Assembly: GCA_024642705.1 (NCBI GenBank)
Contig: JAHEAQ010000006.1
Span: forward strand, 1 to 64,000
Origin: Bacteroidota bacterium
GTDB taxonomy: Bacteria; Bacteroidota; Bacteroidia; Chitinophagales; Saprospiraceae
Direction: 5' to 3'
DNA length: 64,000 bases
Shown: positions 57,321 to 64,000 of the stretch, in pieces
Numbering within the stretch: the stretch's first letter is position 1
Layout: each line of letters begins with the position of its first letter
Notes under the pieces: generated by a model
Databases searched by the model: none
Told to the model about the DNA's origin: nothing
What the model saw: the letters and a program-made list of their open reading frames with translations, nothing else
Translations under genes and position numbers: made by a program

Positions 57321-58736
57321 TTGGATTTAGAACCTCCTCCCGAATTTGGAATATTCTTTATTAATTATTTTTTGGTAGTTATCAGCAATGGAGGCTTAAT
57401 TGGTCTTTTTTCTATTTTAATAGTGCTTTTACTTTTTTCAGCATTAATTTCTGGGTCAGAAGTAGCTTATTTTTCCTTGAATCATAATGATATGGAGGAT
57501 ATTAAAAAAGAAGAAAACATTACTACTTCAAGAATATTAAAATTAAAAGACAAGCCCCGCGCATTATTAGCGACTATATTAATCAGCAATAATTTTATTA
57601 ATGTTGCAATTATTATAATATCTGATGTTATTTTCTCTGCATTGCTGCCTGAGGGATATTTTAACAATTCAGCACTGTGGTTGCAAACAAATATTTTTTT
57701 CCTCAATAATGTTCTAGAAAGCGCAATTTCAGATGGTATAATTTTCTCAATTACTGTTGTTGGTGTAACATTTTTATTGGTGCTTTTTGGAGAAGTTTTA
57801 CCAAAAATATATGCTAATATCAATAAACAGAAATTTGCCAAATTAATGGCTTTTCCACTAACAATTCTTGTTGTTTTATTAAGTGTATTAACAAAAATAT
57901 TGGTTCAATGGTCAAATAAGATTGAGCAAAAAGTGACTAAGCATAGCGGTTCGGTTAAAGCAATATTAAGAGATGATATTGATAAAGCAATAGACTTAAC
58001 AGTAAGTCAAGAAGAAAATGCTGAAGAGGAAGCAGATATATTAAAAGGCATTTTAAAATTTGGAGATGTATTGGTCAAACAAATTATGACCTCTAGAATG
58101 GATATTGTTTCCATCAATGAGAATACTTCTTTTGAAGACATGTTAACTGTCGTTAAACAAAGTAGTTTTTCAAGAATTCCAGTTTATAAAGATGATTTCG
58201 ATAATATTGAAGGTATTTTATTTGTTAAAGATTTACTTGGACATACCGATAAAAAAAATGATTTCGATTGGCAACAATTTATAAGAAATGACGTCTTTTA
58301 TATTCCAGAATCAAAAAAAATCAATGAACTTTTGAAAGAATTCCAACTAAAACGATTGCATATGGCTGTGGTAGTAGATGAATATGGAGGCACCTCTGGT
58401 ATCGTTACATTGGAAGATATTATGGAAGAAATTATCGGAGATATCAGAGATGAATTTGATGAAGAAAGTGAAATAGAATTTTTAAAAATTGATGACAACA
58501 ATTTTATTTTTGAAGGTAAAACTTTGTTAAATGATGTTTGCAGAGTAATTGGAGAAGATATTAATATATTCGATGCAGTCAAAGGTAAGGCAGATTCACT
58601 TGCTGGTCTATTTTTAGAAATGACTGGAAAATTTCCAAAAATTGAAAGTGAATTAGAACTCGACAAATTCAAATTGAAAATTGTTTCTGTTACTTCGAAA
58701 AGAATTGAAAAAATAAATTTGATGATTAAGCGATAA
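57321..58736 (+). CDS. gldE: Gliding motility-associated protein GldE (CNNM/CorC-like)
   Basis: A 471-residue membrane protein with a DUF21/CNNM domain of about four helices (about 15-190), two CBS domains (VKQIMTSRMDIVSINENTSF, then RIPVYKDDFDNIEGILFVKD and MAVVVDEYGGTSGIVTLEDI) and a CorC/HlyC C-terminal domain (KADSLAGLFLEMTGKFPKIE). GldE is a partner of GldD in gliding and type IX secretion genetics, and this family is also linked to ion transport. The start is a TTG giving MDLEPPPEFG. It is followed 3-6 bp later by gldD, confirming the GldE assignment over a generic hemolysin C homologue. Confidence 0.9.
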   Translation: MDLEPPPEFGIFFINYFLVVISNGGLIGLFSILIVLLLFSALISGSEVAYFSLNHNDMEDIKKEENITTSRILKLKDKPRALLATILISNNFINVAIIIISDVIFSALLPEGYFNNSALWLQTNIFFLNNVLESAISDGIIFSITVVGVTFLLVLFGEVLPKIYANINKQKFAKLMAFPLTILVVLLSVLTKILVQWSNKIEQKVTKHSGSVKAILRDDIDKAIDLTVSQEENAEEEADILKGILKFGDVLVKQIMTSRMDIVSINENTSFEDMLTVVKQSSFSRIPVYKDDFDNIEGILFVKDLLGHTDKKNDFDWQQFIRNDVFYIPESKKINELLKEFQLKRLHMAVVVDEYGGTSGIVTLEDIMEEIIGDIRDEFDEESEIEFLKIDDNNFIFEGKTLLNDVCRVIGEDINIFDAVKGKADSLAGLFLEMTGKFPKIESELELDKFKLKIVSVTSKRIEKINLMIKR

Positions 58737-58742
58737 TAGTTG

Positions 58743-59336
58743 ATGATGAAATATTCTACTCTTTTATTCTTTTCATTTATTTTGCTTTGTGCTTGCAATC
58801 AAGATCCTATCTATGCTCCAAAACCTAGATCCTATCCAAAAATAAATTTTCCAGAAAGAAATTACGTTCAATTTGATGAAGACTATTGTAATTTTACTTT
58901 TACTTATCCTGATTATGCACAAATCAAAAAAGACCTTTATTTTTTTGGTGAAAAACCAATAGACGAATGCTGGTTTAATCTTGAGCTATTGCCATTTAAT
59001 GGCGATTTACACTGTAGCTACATCCCCATTGACAATAGAGCACATTTTGATAAATTAGTGAATGATGCATTTACCATGGTTGGGAAACACAATATTAAGG
59101 CCCAATATAGGGATGATTTTCCTATCCATAAGGGCAACGTAAATGGTATGTTATTTGAATTGGACGGAGAAGTAGCATCCAAATTGCAATTTTATCTTAC
59201 CGATTCTGTAAATCATTTTTTCCGTGCTTCACTTTATTTCAATTCCAAAGTCAATTCAGATTCCATAGCACCGATCTTCGATTTTGTTAAGTTAGATGTT
59301 CTCAACATGATCGAAACTTTTGAATGGAAACAATAA
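58743..59336 (+). CDS. gldD: Gliding motility lipoprotein GldD
   Basis: A 197-residue lipoprotein (lipobox LLCAC) needed for gliding in Flavobacterium johnsoniae. It has the GldD pattern: PIYAPKPRSYPKINFPERNY near the mature N-terminus, then CNFTFTYPDYAQIKKDLYFF and CWFNLELLPFNGDLHCSYIP. Starts at ATG 58743 or 58746; a TTG just upstream is also in frame. It follows gldE directly in the conserved order. Presence of gldDE does not prove that the organism glides, since type IX secretion also uses gld genes. Confidence 0.9.
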   Translation: MMKYSTLLFFSFILLCACNQDPIYAPKPRSYPKINFPERNYVQFDEDYCNFTFTYPDYAQIKKDLYFFGEKPIDECWFNLELLPFNGDLHCSYIPIDNRAHFDKLVNDAFTMVGKHNIKAQYRDDFPIHKGNVNGMLFELDGEVASKLQFYLTDSVNHFFRASLYFNSKVNSDSIAPIFDFVKLDVLNMIETFEWKQ

Positions 59337-59360
59337 AAAAGGGCATCTTTTAAGACGCCC
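59330..59360 (-). terminator. Terminator of recA, shared with the convergent gldD end
   Basis: On the minus strand GGGCGTCTT and AAGATGCCC pair (one G-T) and are followed by TTTTTTATTG. It lies 27 bp beyond the recA stop codon. Confidence 0.85.
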
Positions 59361-59386
59361 AATTATTTTCTAAAATTAAAATCTGC

Positions 59387-60403
59387 TTATTTTGATTTCG
59401 CAGCAGGAATGATGTTATATTTTGTTTTAATTAAAGCTTCTATTTCATCTGAAAGTTCAGGATTGTCTTTCAAAAACTGTTTAGCACCTTCTCGTCCTTG
59501 CGCAATTTTTGTTCCATTGTAGCTATACCATGAACCTGATTTCTGTATTACTTCACATTCAACACCCAAATCAACCGTTTCACCTGTTCTGGAAACACCT
59601 TCACCAAACATGATATCAAAAGTTGCCACCTTAAATGGAGGTGCTAATTTATTCTTAACAACTTTTACTTTCACTGGATTTCCAATGACATTTCCATCTT
59701 TATCTTTTATTGCAGATCCGGATCTTCTAATATCTAGTCTGACTGAGGCATAAAATTTTAGTGCATTTCCGCCTGTTGTTGTTTCAGGATTACCAAACAT
59801 AACGCCAATTTTCTCTCTTAATTGGTTGATGAAAATGCAACAACATCCTGTTTTTCCAATTGTCCCTGTTAATTTTCGAAGGGCTTGAGACATCAATCGA
59901 GCTTGAAGACCCATTTTGGAGTCCCCCATTTCACCTTCAATCTCGCTTCGTGGAACCAAAGCAGCTACCGAGTCAATTACTATGATATCAATTGCTCCAG
60001 ATCTAATTAAGTTTTCAGTTATTTCTAATGCTTGTTCACCATTATCAGGTTGAGAAATCAATAAATTGTCTGTATCTACCCCTAAGGCTTCTGCATAAGT
60101 TCTATCAAAAGCATGTTCTGCATCAATAAATGCAGCAATTCCACCCTTTTTTTGACATTCAGCAATAGCATGAATTGCTAAAGTTGTTTTACCAGAGGAT
60201 TCAGGTCCATATATTTCTATAACTCTACCTTTAGGCAAACCTCCCACACCTAAACAAATATCCAGTCCGAGCGATCCAGTGGATATCGTTTCTGATTCTA
60301 CTACCTGTTTATCGCCTAATCTCATGATAGCTCCTTTACCATAACTTTTCTCCAAGCGATCAACTGCTAATTTTAGCGCCTTTAATTTTTCGTCTTTACT
60401 CAT
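59387..60403 (-). CDS. recA: Recombinase RecA
   Basis: Strand-exchange ATPase and coprotease of the SOS response. The 338 residues (from the ATG at 60403; a start 12 codons upstream adds a non-conserved leader) have Walker [14 protein letters not shown], Walker [13 protein letters not shown], the L1 region [20 protein letters not shown] and the L2 region [20 protein letters not shown]. The acidic C-terminal tail is short. It is a single gene. Upstream on the minus strand are TAAATTTG (60444-60437) and a short ACTTGACAAGT dyad. Confidence 0.97.
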   Translation of the reverse strand: MSKDEKLKALKLAVDRLEKSYGKGAIMRLGDKQVVESETISTGSLGLDICLGVGGLPKGRVIEIYGPESSGKTTLAIHAIAECQKKGGIAAFIDAEHAFDRTYAEALGVDTDNLLISQPDNGEQALEITENLIRSGAIDIIVIDSVAALVPRSEIEGEMGDSKMGLQARLMSQALRKLTGTIGKTGCCCIFINQLREKIGVMFGNPETTTGGNALKFYASVRLDIRRSGSAIKDKDGNVIGNPVKVKVVKNKLAPPFKVATFDIMFGEGVSRTGETVDLGVECEVIQKSGSWYSYNGTKIAQGREGAKQFLKDNPELSDEIEALIKTKYNIIPAAKSK

Positions 60404-60627
60404 AATTTTAAATATTATAAAAAATAAATATACGTACAAATTTAATATATACTTGACAAGTCTATAGTATTAGTGTAAGAAACATTGATTTTGTTCCTTT
60501 TTTTTCGAACTATTTTTTAAATATTTAGCGGGGAATTTTAGAACACAAAAATAATAGAGCAAAGAAATTTGCTTAAACTATTGTTATACAGTATTTTATA
60601 CAATACCGCGAAAAGAAAATAAAAAAT

Positions 60628-60969
60628 TTAATTAAGATAATTGTCAGAAAATAAAACTCCTTTTCTAGCATCGTATTCTGCTTGAATCCCAGAATTCAAT
60701 AAAGATCGCTTATAAGGAAATTTTCGAGTATCAATAATAAAGACTTTGCAAGCAATTGCTTTTTCTAGTTCCTTATGGGTACTTTTCCAACAATTACTTA
60801 TTTCGTGAGCTGTCGCATTATGAGATTTTTTCCATTTGCGACCTATGACTACTTCTAAATGAATAACCTCATTTCTATAGTCTAATAATTTTGAAGAAAG
60901 TCCATATCCTACTCTGTAAAACATGTCTGTTTCTAAAAAATGTTTTCTATTTAATTCTTCTATATTCAT
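60628..60969 (-). CDS. Small hypothetical protein
   Basis: A 113-residue soluble protein (MNIEELNRKHFLETDMFYRV at the start; the frame opens at a GTG 18 bp earlier). It contains YRNEVIHLEVVIGRKWKKSH, then ATAHEISNCWKSTHKELEKA and IACKVFIIDTRKFPYKRSLL. Composition is coding-like with a mixed alpha/beta pattern and two Cys. I recognise no domain. It lies between recA and a decayed channel gene, so it could itself be a remnant. Confidence 0.5.
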   Translation of the reverse strand: MNIEELNRKHFLETDMFYRVGYGLSSKLLDYRNEVIHLEVVIGRKWKKSHNATAHEISNCWKSTHKELEKAIACKVFIIDTRKFPYKRSLLNSGIQAEYDARKGVLFSDNYLN

Positions 60970-61108
60970 GCACCCAAATAAATGCACAAACTATGCCAAA
61001 CATCAATTGATTATTTTTATTTCGGTGCTGTCTTTCTCAATTGTAAAGACCAATGGAATTCTACAGCTTTTATTCTTAAAGAAATAATAAATAGAATTGA
61101 AATGCATT

Positions 61109-61604
61109 AGGAAAGAAATATGCTAATTACAAATTGAAGCTTTAGTGATAGCAATATTCCGCCTGCAAAAAATGGTGTGACATATATTTCTTTCCTGAAA
61201 ATTAGTGGAATCTCTTTGGCTAAGGTGTCTCTTAATACTCCATCGAAAACAGCTGAAAGTCTACCCGTTATAATTCCAAAAAATAGGAGAAAAGTCCAGA
61301 TTCAATCTTTTTTGAATCCCAGATGCAGTGAATAATCCAATGCTAACTGTATCAAAAAAAGTCTTTCTTAATTTTAATATTTGGGTTTTGAATAAGTATA
61401 CTAGAGGAATAAAACAAAAAATAACAATTACATAATTCAAATTAGTAACCCATGAGACTGGCAAAGATCCAGTCAATATATCCCTTAATCTATAGCTTTT
61501 GTAAAACCTAATACGGTAGCTCCAAAAATATCAAGCTTTTTATCAATACCACTTGAAACCCTACTAATTGGAAAAATTAATGTTCCAAATAAATCTATAG
61601 AATT
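61109..61604 (-). pseudogene. Frameshifted TRIC-family (YadS-like) cation channel gene
   Basis: Three pieces in different frames join into one TRIC protein on the minus strand. Piece 1 (about 61604-61500) reads NSIDLFGTLIFPISRVSSGI and DKKLDIFGATVLGF, the N-terminal helix pair. Piece 2 (about 61495-61261) reads YRLRDILTGSLPVSWVTNLN with the RD-L motif, a Gly-rich stretch missing at the junction, and a second helix set to QKRLNLDFSPIFW. Piece 3 (about 61279-61109) reads GIITGRLSAVFDGVLRDTLA and KEIPLIFRKEIYVTPFFAGG. Two frameshifts and the loss of the first GGG motif make it non-functional unless they are sequencing errors. Confidence 0.85.
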
Positions 61605-61616
61605 AAAATAATATTA

Positions 61617-62114
61617 TTAATTAGATCCTCCCTCAACAAGTAATATTACACCATCAGCAATAAATTTAAGTTCGACTTTTGCTTGTGTAATAGCCGCTAT
61701 TTCTTCCTTAGACTTGCCTGCATCTTCTGCATAATGTCTCAATTCATCCACTGCAGTTTCTTCTCGAAAAGCTTGGCCTTGCATGATTACTTTTTTGCCA
61801 GCGATATCTTTTGGCATAAAAAATCCATAATCTTTAAACTTCACCATCATTGGATCTTGATTGAAATCTTTTTCTGATACAATATTCATCCAACATCCTT
61901 TAGCTTGGCATACAGCTTCAACTTTACCCTCTACTTTAACATCTAATGGCCCCTCATTACCTGCTAATTGAACCAATAAATCATCGTAGCTAATTGCATC
62001 TGAACCATTAATCATTGCACCAAAATGAAGACCTTCATCTGTTTTAACAGTTTCAATTTTCTGCGAGCATGCAGTTCCGATAACTGCAAAACATAAAAAT
62101 ATAATGTATTTCAT
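61617..62114 (-). CDS. DUF4920-type lipoprotein
   Basis: A 165-residue exported protein with a lipobox-like leader (VIGTACSQK, Cys16). The core has KVEGKVEAVCQAKGCWMNIV, the Cys-x(n)-GCWM element characteristic of DUF4920, and KFKDYGFFMPKDIAGKKVIM, then QAKVELKFIADGVILLVEGG at the end. The two Cys could form a disulfide or bind metal. It is a single gene, with TRIC remnants downstream and an upstream gap of about 257 bp before the divergent TIM-barrel gene. Function unknown. Confidence 0.88.
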   Translation of the reverse strand: MKYIIFLCFAVIGTACSQKIETVKTDEGLHFGAMINGSDAISYDDLLVQLAGNEGPLDVKVEGKVEAVCQAKGCWMNIVSEKDFNQDPMMVKFKDYGFFMPKDIAGKKVIMQGQAFREETAVDELRHYAEDAGKSKEEIAAITQAKVELKFIADGVILLVEGGSN

Positions 62115-62371
62115 TTTCTAATTTTTTATTTTTAACAAAAATAATTAAATAGCATTGAACAGCTTCTTTTTTTAGCTAAAAAGTATTTATAATAACAATG
62201 TTTAACATTTAAATTGCCTTTTATTAAACTTGAAATGAATCAATACATTCTTAATTCGATTTATTAATTGAATAACATAATTGCACTTAGTTGAAAAAAA
62301 ATATTAATTTTCCAATTAGAAATTCAATTCTTTGATTTTTCAATTATTAACAATCTAAAAATAATAGAACA

Positions 62372-63262
62372 GTGGTAAATCAATCGTCTCGAAGAAAAAT
62401 ATTGAAACAAATTGGATTAGGTTCCTTAATGATGGGAAGTTCAATGCCCGTTTTTTCAATGGAAAATAAAAATTCTCAAATGGCCCCACTAAATGGAAAT
62501 ATTAATCATTCTGTTTGCCAATGGACTCAAAGTTTCCTCAGTATTGAAGAATTATGTATTACTGTAAAGGAATTAGGCTTTAATGCAATTGATTTAATAA
62601 ATCCAAAAGACTGGCATATATTGAAAAAACATGGTGTTGAATGCAGTATGGTTAATGGAGCTGAAATAAATTTAGTAGACGGATGGAATAATACAGATTT
62701 TCATGGGACTTTAATCGATAGCTATCACAAGCACATAGACTTGGCAGCCGAAGCAGGTTATAAGAATATAATATGCTTTAGTGGAAACAGGAGAGGAATG
62801 GACGATCAAGTGGGAATGGATAATTGTGCTAATGGATTGAAAAAAATAATGAGCCATGCTGAGGAAAAAGGCATAATAATACAAATGGAATTGCTTAATA
62901 GTAAAGTGAATCACAAAGATTATATGTGTGATAAATCGCCATGGGGTGTTGAGTTAGCTAAAAAAATAGATTCGCCAAATTTTAAATTACTTTATGATAT
63001 CTATCATATGCAAATTGATGAAGGTGATGTAATAAGAACAATTAGAGACAACCATCAATATTTTGGTCATTATCATACTGGGGGAGTTCCTGGAAGAAAT
63101 GTCATTGATGAAACCCAAGAATTATATTATCCAGCAATAATGAAAGCAATACTTGAGACTGGTTTCCAAGGTTATGTAGCGCAAGAATTTATTTCTACAC
63201 AAAAAGAAAATGCTGGTAAAATTGCTGAATTGAAAAAATCAGTTCTGATTTGCGATATTTAG
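62372..63262 (+). CDS. Tat-exported TIM-barrel sugar isomerase-like protein
   Basis: A 296-residue protein of the xylose isomerase/hydroxypyruvate isomerase superfamily. The start is a GTG followed by a twin-arginine leader (SSRRKILKQIGLGSLMMGSS), so it is exported folded. The barrel has IICFSGNRRGMDDQVGMDNC, then IIIQMELLNSKVNHKDYMCD, LLYDIYHMQIDEGDVIRTIR with metal-ligand Asp/His, FGHYHTGGVPGRNVIDE and YVAQEFIS with the last Glu. The Glu-Asp-His-Glu metal set appears complete. The substrate is not identifiable; hydroxypyruvate or a related keto acid is a reasonable guess. Confidence 0.88.
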   Translation: MVNQSSRRKILKQIGLGSLMMGSSMPVFSMENKNSQMAPLNGNINHSVCQWTQSFLSIEELCITVKELGFNAIDLINPKDWHILKKHGVECSMVNGAEINLVDGWNNTDFHGTLIDSYHKHIDLAAEAGYKNIICFSGNRRGMDDQVGMDNCANGLKKIMSHAEEKGIIIQMELLNSKVNHKDYMCDKSPWGVELAKKIDSPNFKLLYDIYHMQIDEGDVIRTIRDNHQYFGHYHTGGVPGRNVIDETQELYYPAIMKAILETGFQGYVAQEFISTQKENAGKIAELKKSVLICDI

Positions 63263-63367
63263 AAAATGTACGCACAGTATTTAGCTTCGAATCTAATTAA
63301 TTCTGAAAATGTTTCTTTGAACATTAAAGCCAATCAAAAGGTTAACCTTACGAAACAATAAGTAAAT

Positions 63368-64000
63368 ATGGCCTGGAAATGGTATGATAGTGAAGTAGTG
63401 AAAATTGAGGAAGTCAATTCTATACTCAAAAGATTTTATTTAGAAATAATTGATTTCGAAAATTTCGAATTTGAAGCTGGTCAATTTATTACCATAGATT
63501 TGCCAATATCCGAAAAAAGAATAAAAAGATGGCGCAGTTATTCTATTGCAAATGCTCCAGATGGTACAAACCTAATTGAACTTTGCGTTGTCTTATTAGA
63601 AAAAGGGCTTGGGACCAATTATCTGTTCCATGATGTAGAAATAGGGACTAAGATTAAATTTAAAGGACCCTCAGGAACATTCTATCTGCCAAAGGAAATC
63701 CAAACAGATATCGTAATGATTTGTACTGGAACTGGTGTCGCTCCTTTTCGAAGTATGATAAATGATTTATTAAAGAACAAAAAAACCAAACATAATATAC
63801 ATCTAATCTTCGGGGCACGTTATAAAGAAGACATCCTATATTATGAGGAATTTCAACAGTTGGAAAAAGTACACCAAAACTTTAAATATGATGTTTGTCT
63901 TTCCCGAGAAAACCATTGGAATGGGTACAAAGGATATGTGCATCAAGTGTATATGGATGATTATAACGAAGGGGCGAAAAACATTAAATTTTATATTTGT
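63368..64000 (+). CDS. Ferredoxin-NADP reductase-like flavoprotein (5' part)
   Basis: The first 211 codons from the ATG at 63368 to the window edge, all open. The FAD domain has RWRSYSIANAPDG (RxYS motif) and GPSGTFYLPKE; the NAD(P) domain has MICTGTGVAPFRSMINDLLK and LIFGARYKEDILYYEEFQQL. Such proteins pass electrons between NAD(P)H and ferredoxin, flavodoxin or an oxygenase partner. No 2Fe-2S domain is present in the visible part, though one could follow. It begins 105 bp after the TIM-barrel gene and may be co-transcribed. Confidence 0.9.
   Translation, partial: MAWKWYDSEVVKIEEVNSILKRFYLEIIDFENFEFEAGQFITIDLPISEKRIKRWRSYSIANAPDGTNLIELCVVLLEKGLGTNYLFHDVEIGTKIKFKGPSGTFYLPKEIQTDIVMICTGTGVAPFRSMINDLLKNKKTKHNIHLIFGARYKEDILYYEEFQQLEKVHQNFKYDVCLSRENHWNGYKGYVHQVYMDDYNEGAKNIKFYIC

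Noticed and set aside
61261-61476. Independent 71-residue membrane protein
   Set aside because: It is the middle piece of the frameshifted TRIC gene; matching N- and C-terminal pieces lie in other frames on both sides.
1-64000. CRISPR array, tRNA or rRNA genes, prophage
   Set aside because: Reading the intergenic gaps showed no regularly spaced repeats, no cloverleaf-like sequences and no phage structural genes; a covariance-model search would be needed to exclude small RNAs.

Overview
The window is AT-rich (roughly one third G+C by eye) and comes from a member of the Bacteroidota. Evidence: gliding-motility genes gldE and gldD in the mutY-ssb-gldE-gldD order known from this phylum; TAnnTTTG-type promoters and A-rich leaders in place of Shine-Dalgarno sites; a long (about 1100-residue) SecA; GH97 and GH31 glycosidases; and a tgt-lptG pair. 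A Saprospiria-like or Chitinophagia-like lineage is plausible, but the sequence alone does not settle this. The code is standard. I see no rRNA, tRNA, CRISPR array, intact prophage or intact insertion sequence.

Layout. 1-464: broken glycoside hydrolase 3 gene. 0.7-6.2 kb: pgi, then a three-gene BlaI repressor / M56 membrane protease / PDZ protein operon preceded by two identical operators. 6.3-10.9 kb: formyl-THF deformylase, di-heme cytochrome c peroxidase, two tandem outer-membrane-type proteins and a rhomboid protease. 11.1-19.2 kb: glycogen cluster glgB-glgA-glgC with overlapping or abutting genes, a GH31 alpha-glucosidase and a lipoprotein. 19.2-25.4 kb: a 934-residue secreted multidomain protein, an MBL hydrolase, a short SSB, YceI and MarR proteins. 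25.6-34.0 kb: asnS, GH97, an esterase, a LolA-like protein and a 1028-residue BNR-repeat protein. 34.0-37.9 kb (minus strand): prfA, an ECF sigma / small anti-sigma-like pair, PdeM and a HEAT-like protein. 38.0-53.1 kb (plus strand): mostly housekeeping genes (dtd, mazG-like, SpoIIE-type phosphatase, TM2/TPR protein, CBS protein, Omp85-like protein, nadK, secA, deoC, SPOR protein, rodA, tgt, lptF/G). 52.8-55.8 kb: an exact-looking 1258-bp direct repeat separated by 539 bp of unrelated DNA. It duplicates an ECF sigma gene, leaves lptG intact only in copy 1 and leaves mutY intact only in copy 2. 55.7-60.4 kb: mutY-ssb-gldE-gldD, then recA on the other strand. 60.6-64.0 kb: a small unknown gene, a frameshifted TRIC-type channel pseudogene, a DUF4920 lipoprotein, a Tat-exported TIM-barrel protein and the start of a ferredoxin-NADP reductase-like gene.

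Function. The glg genes make glycogen from glucose-1-phosphate; pgi, GH31 and GH97 are neighbours in the same carbohydrate economy. The BlaI/M56/PDZ unit looks like an autoregulated signalling operon that senses something at the membrane by proteolysis, but the protease lacks a visible beta-lactam sensor domain. Most of the window is core genome. The unusual parts are the 1258-bp duplication, three decayed or rearranged loci, the novel-looking repeats in the PDZ and M56 proteins, the mosaic 934-residue secreted protein, a Tgt without zinc cysteines and a short anti-sigma-like protein without the zinc motif.
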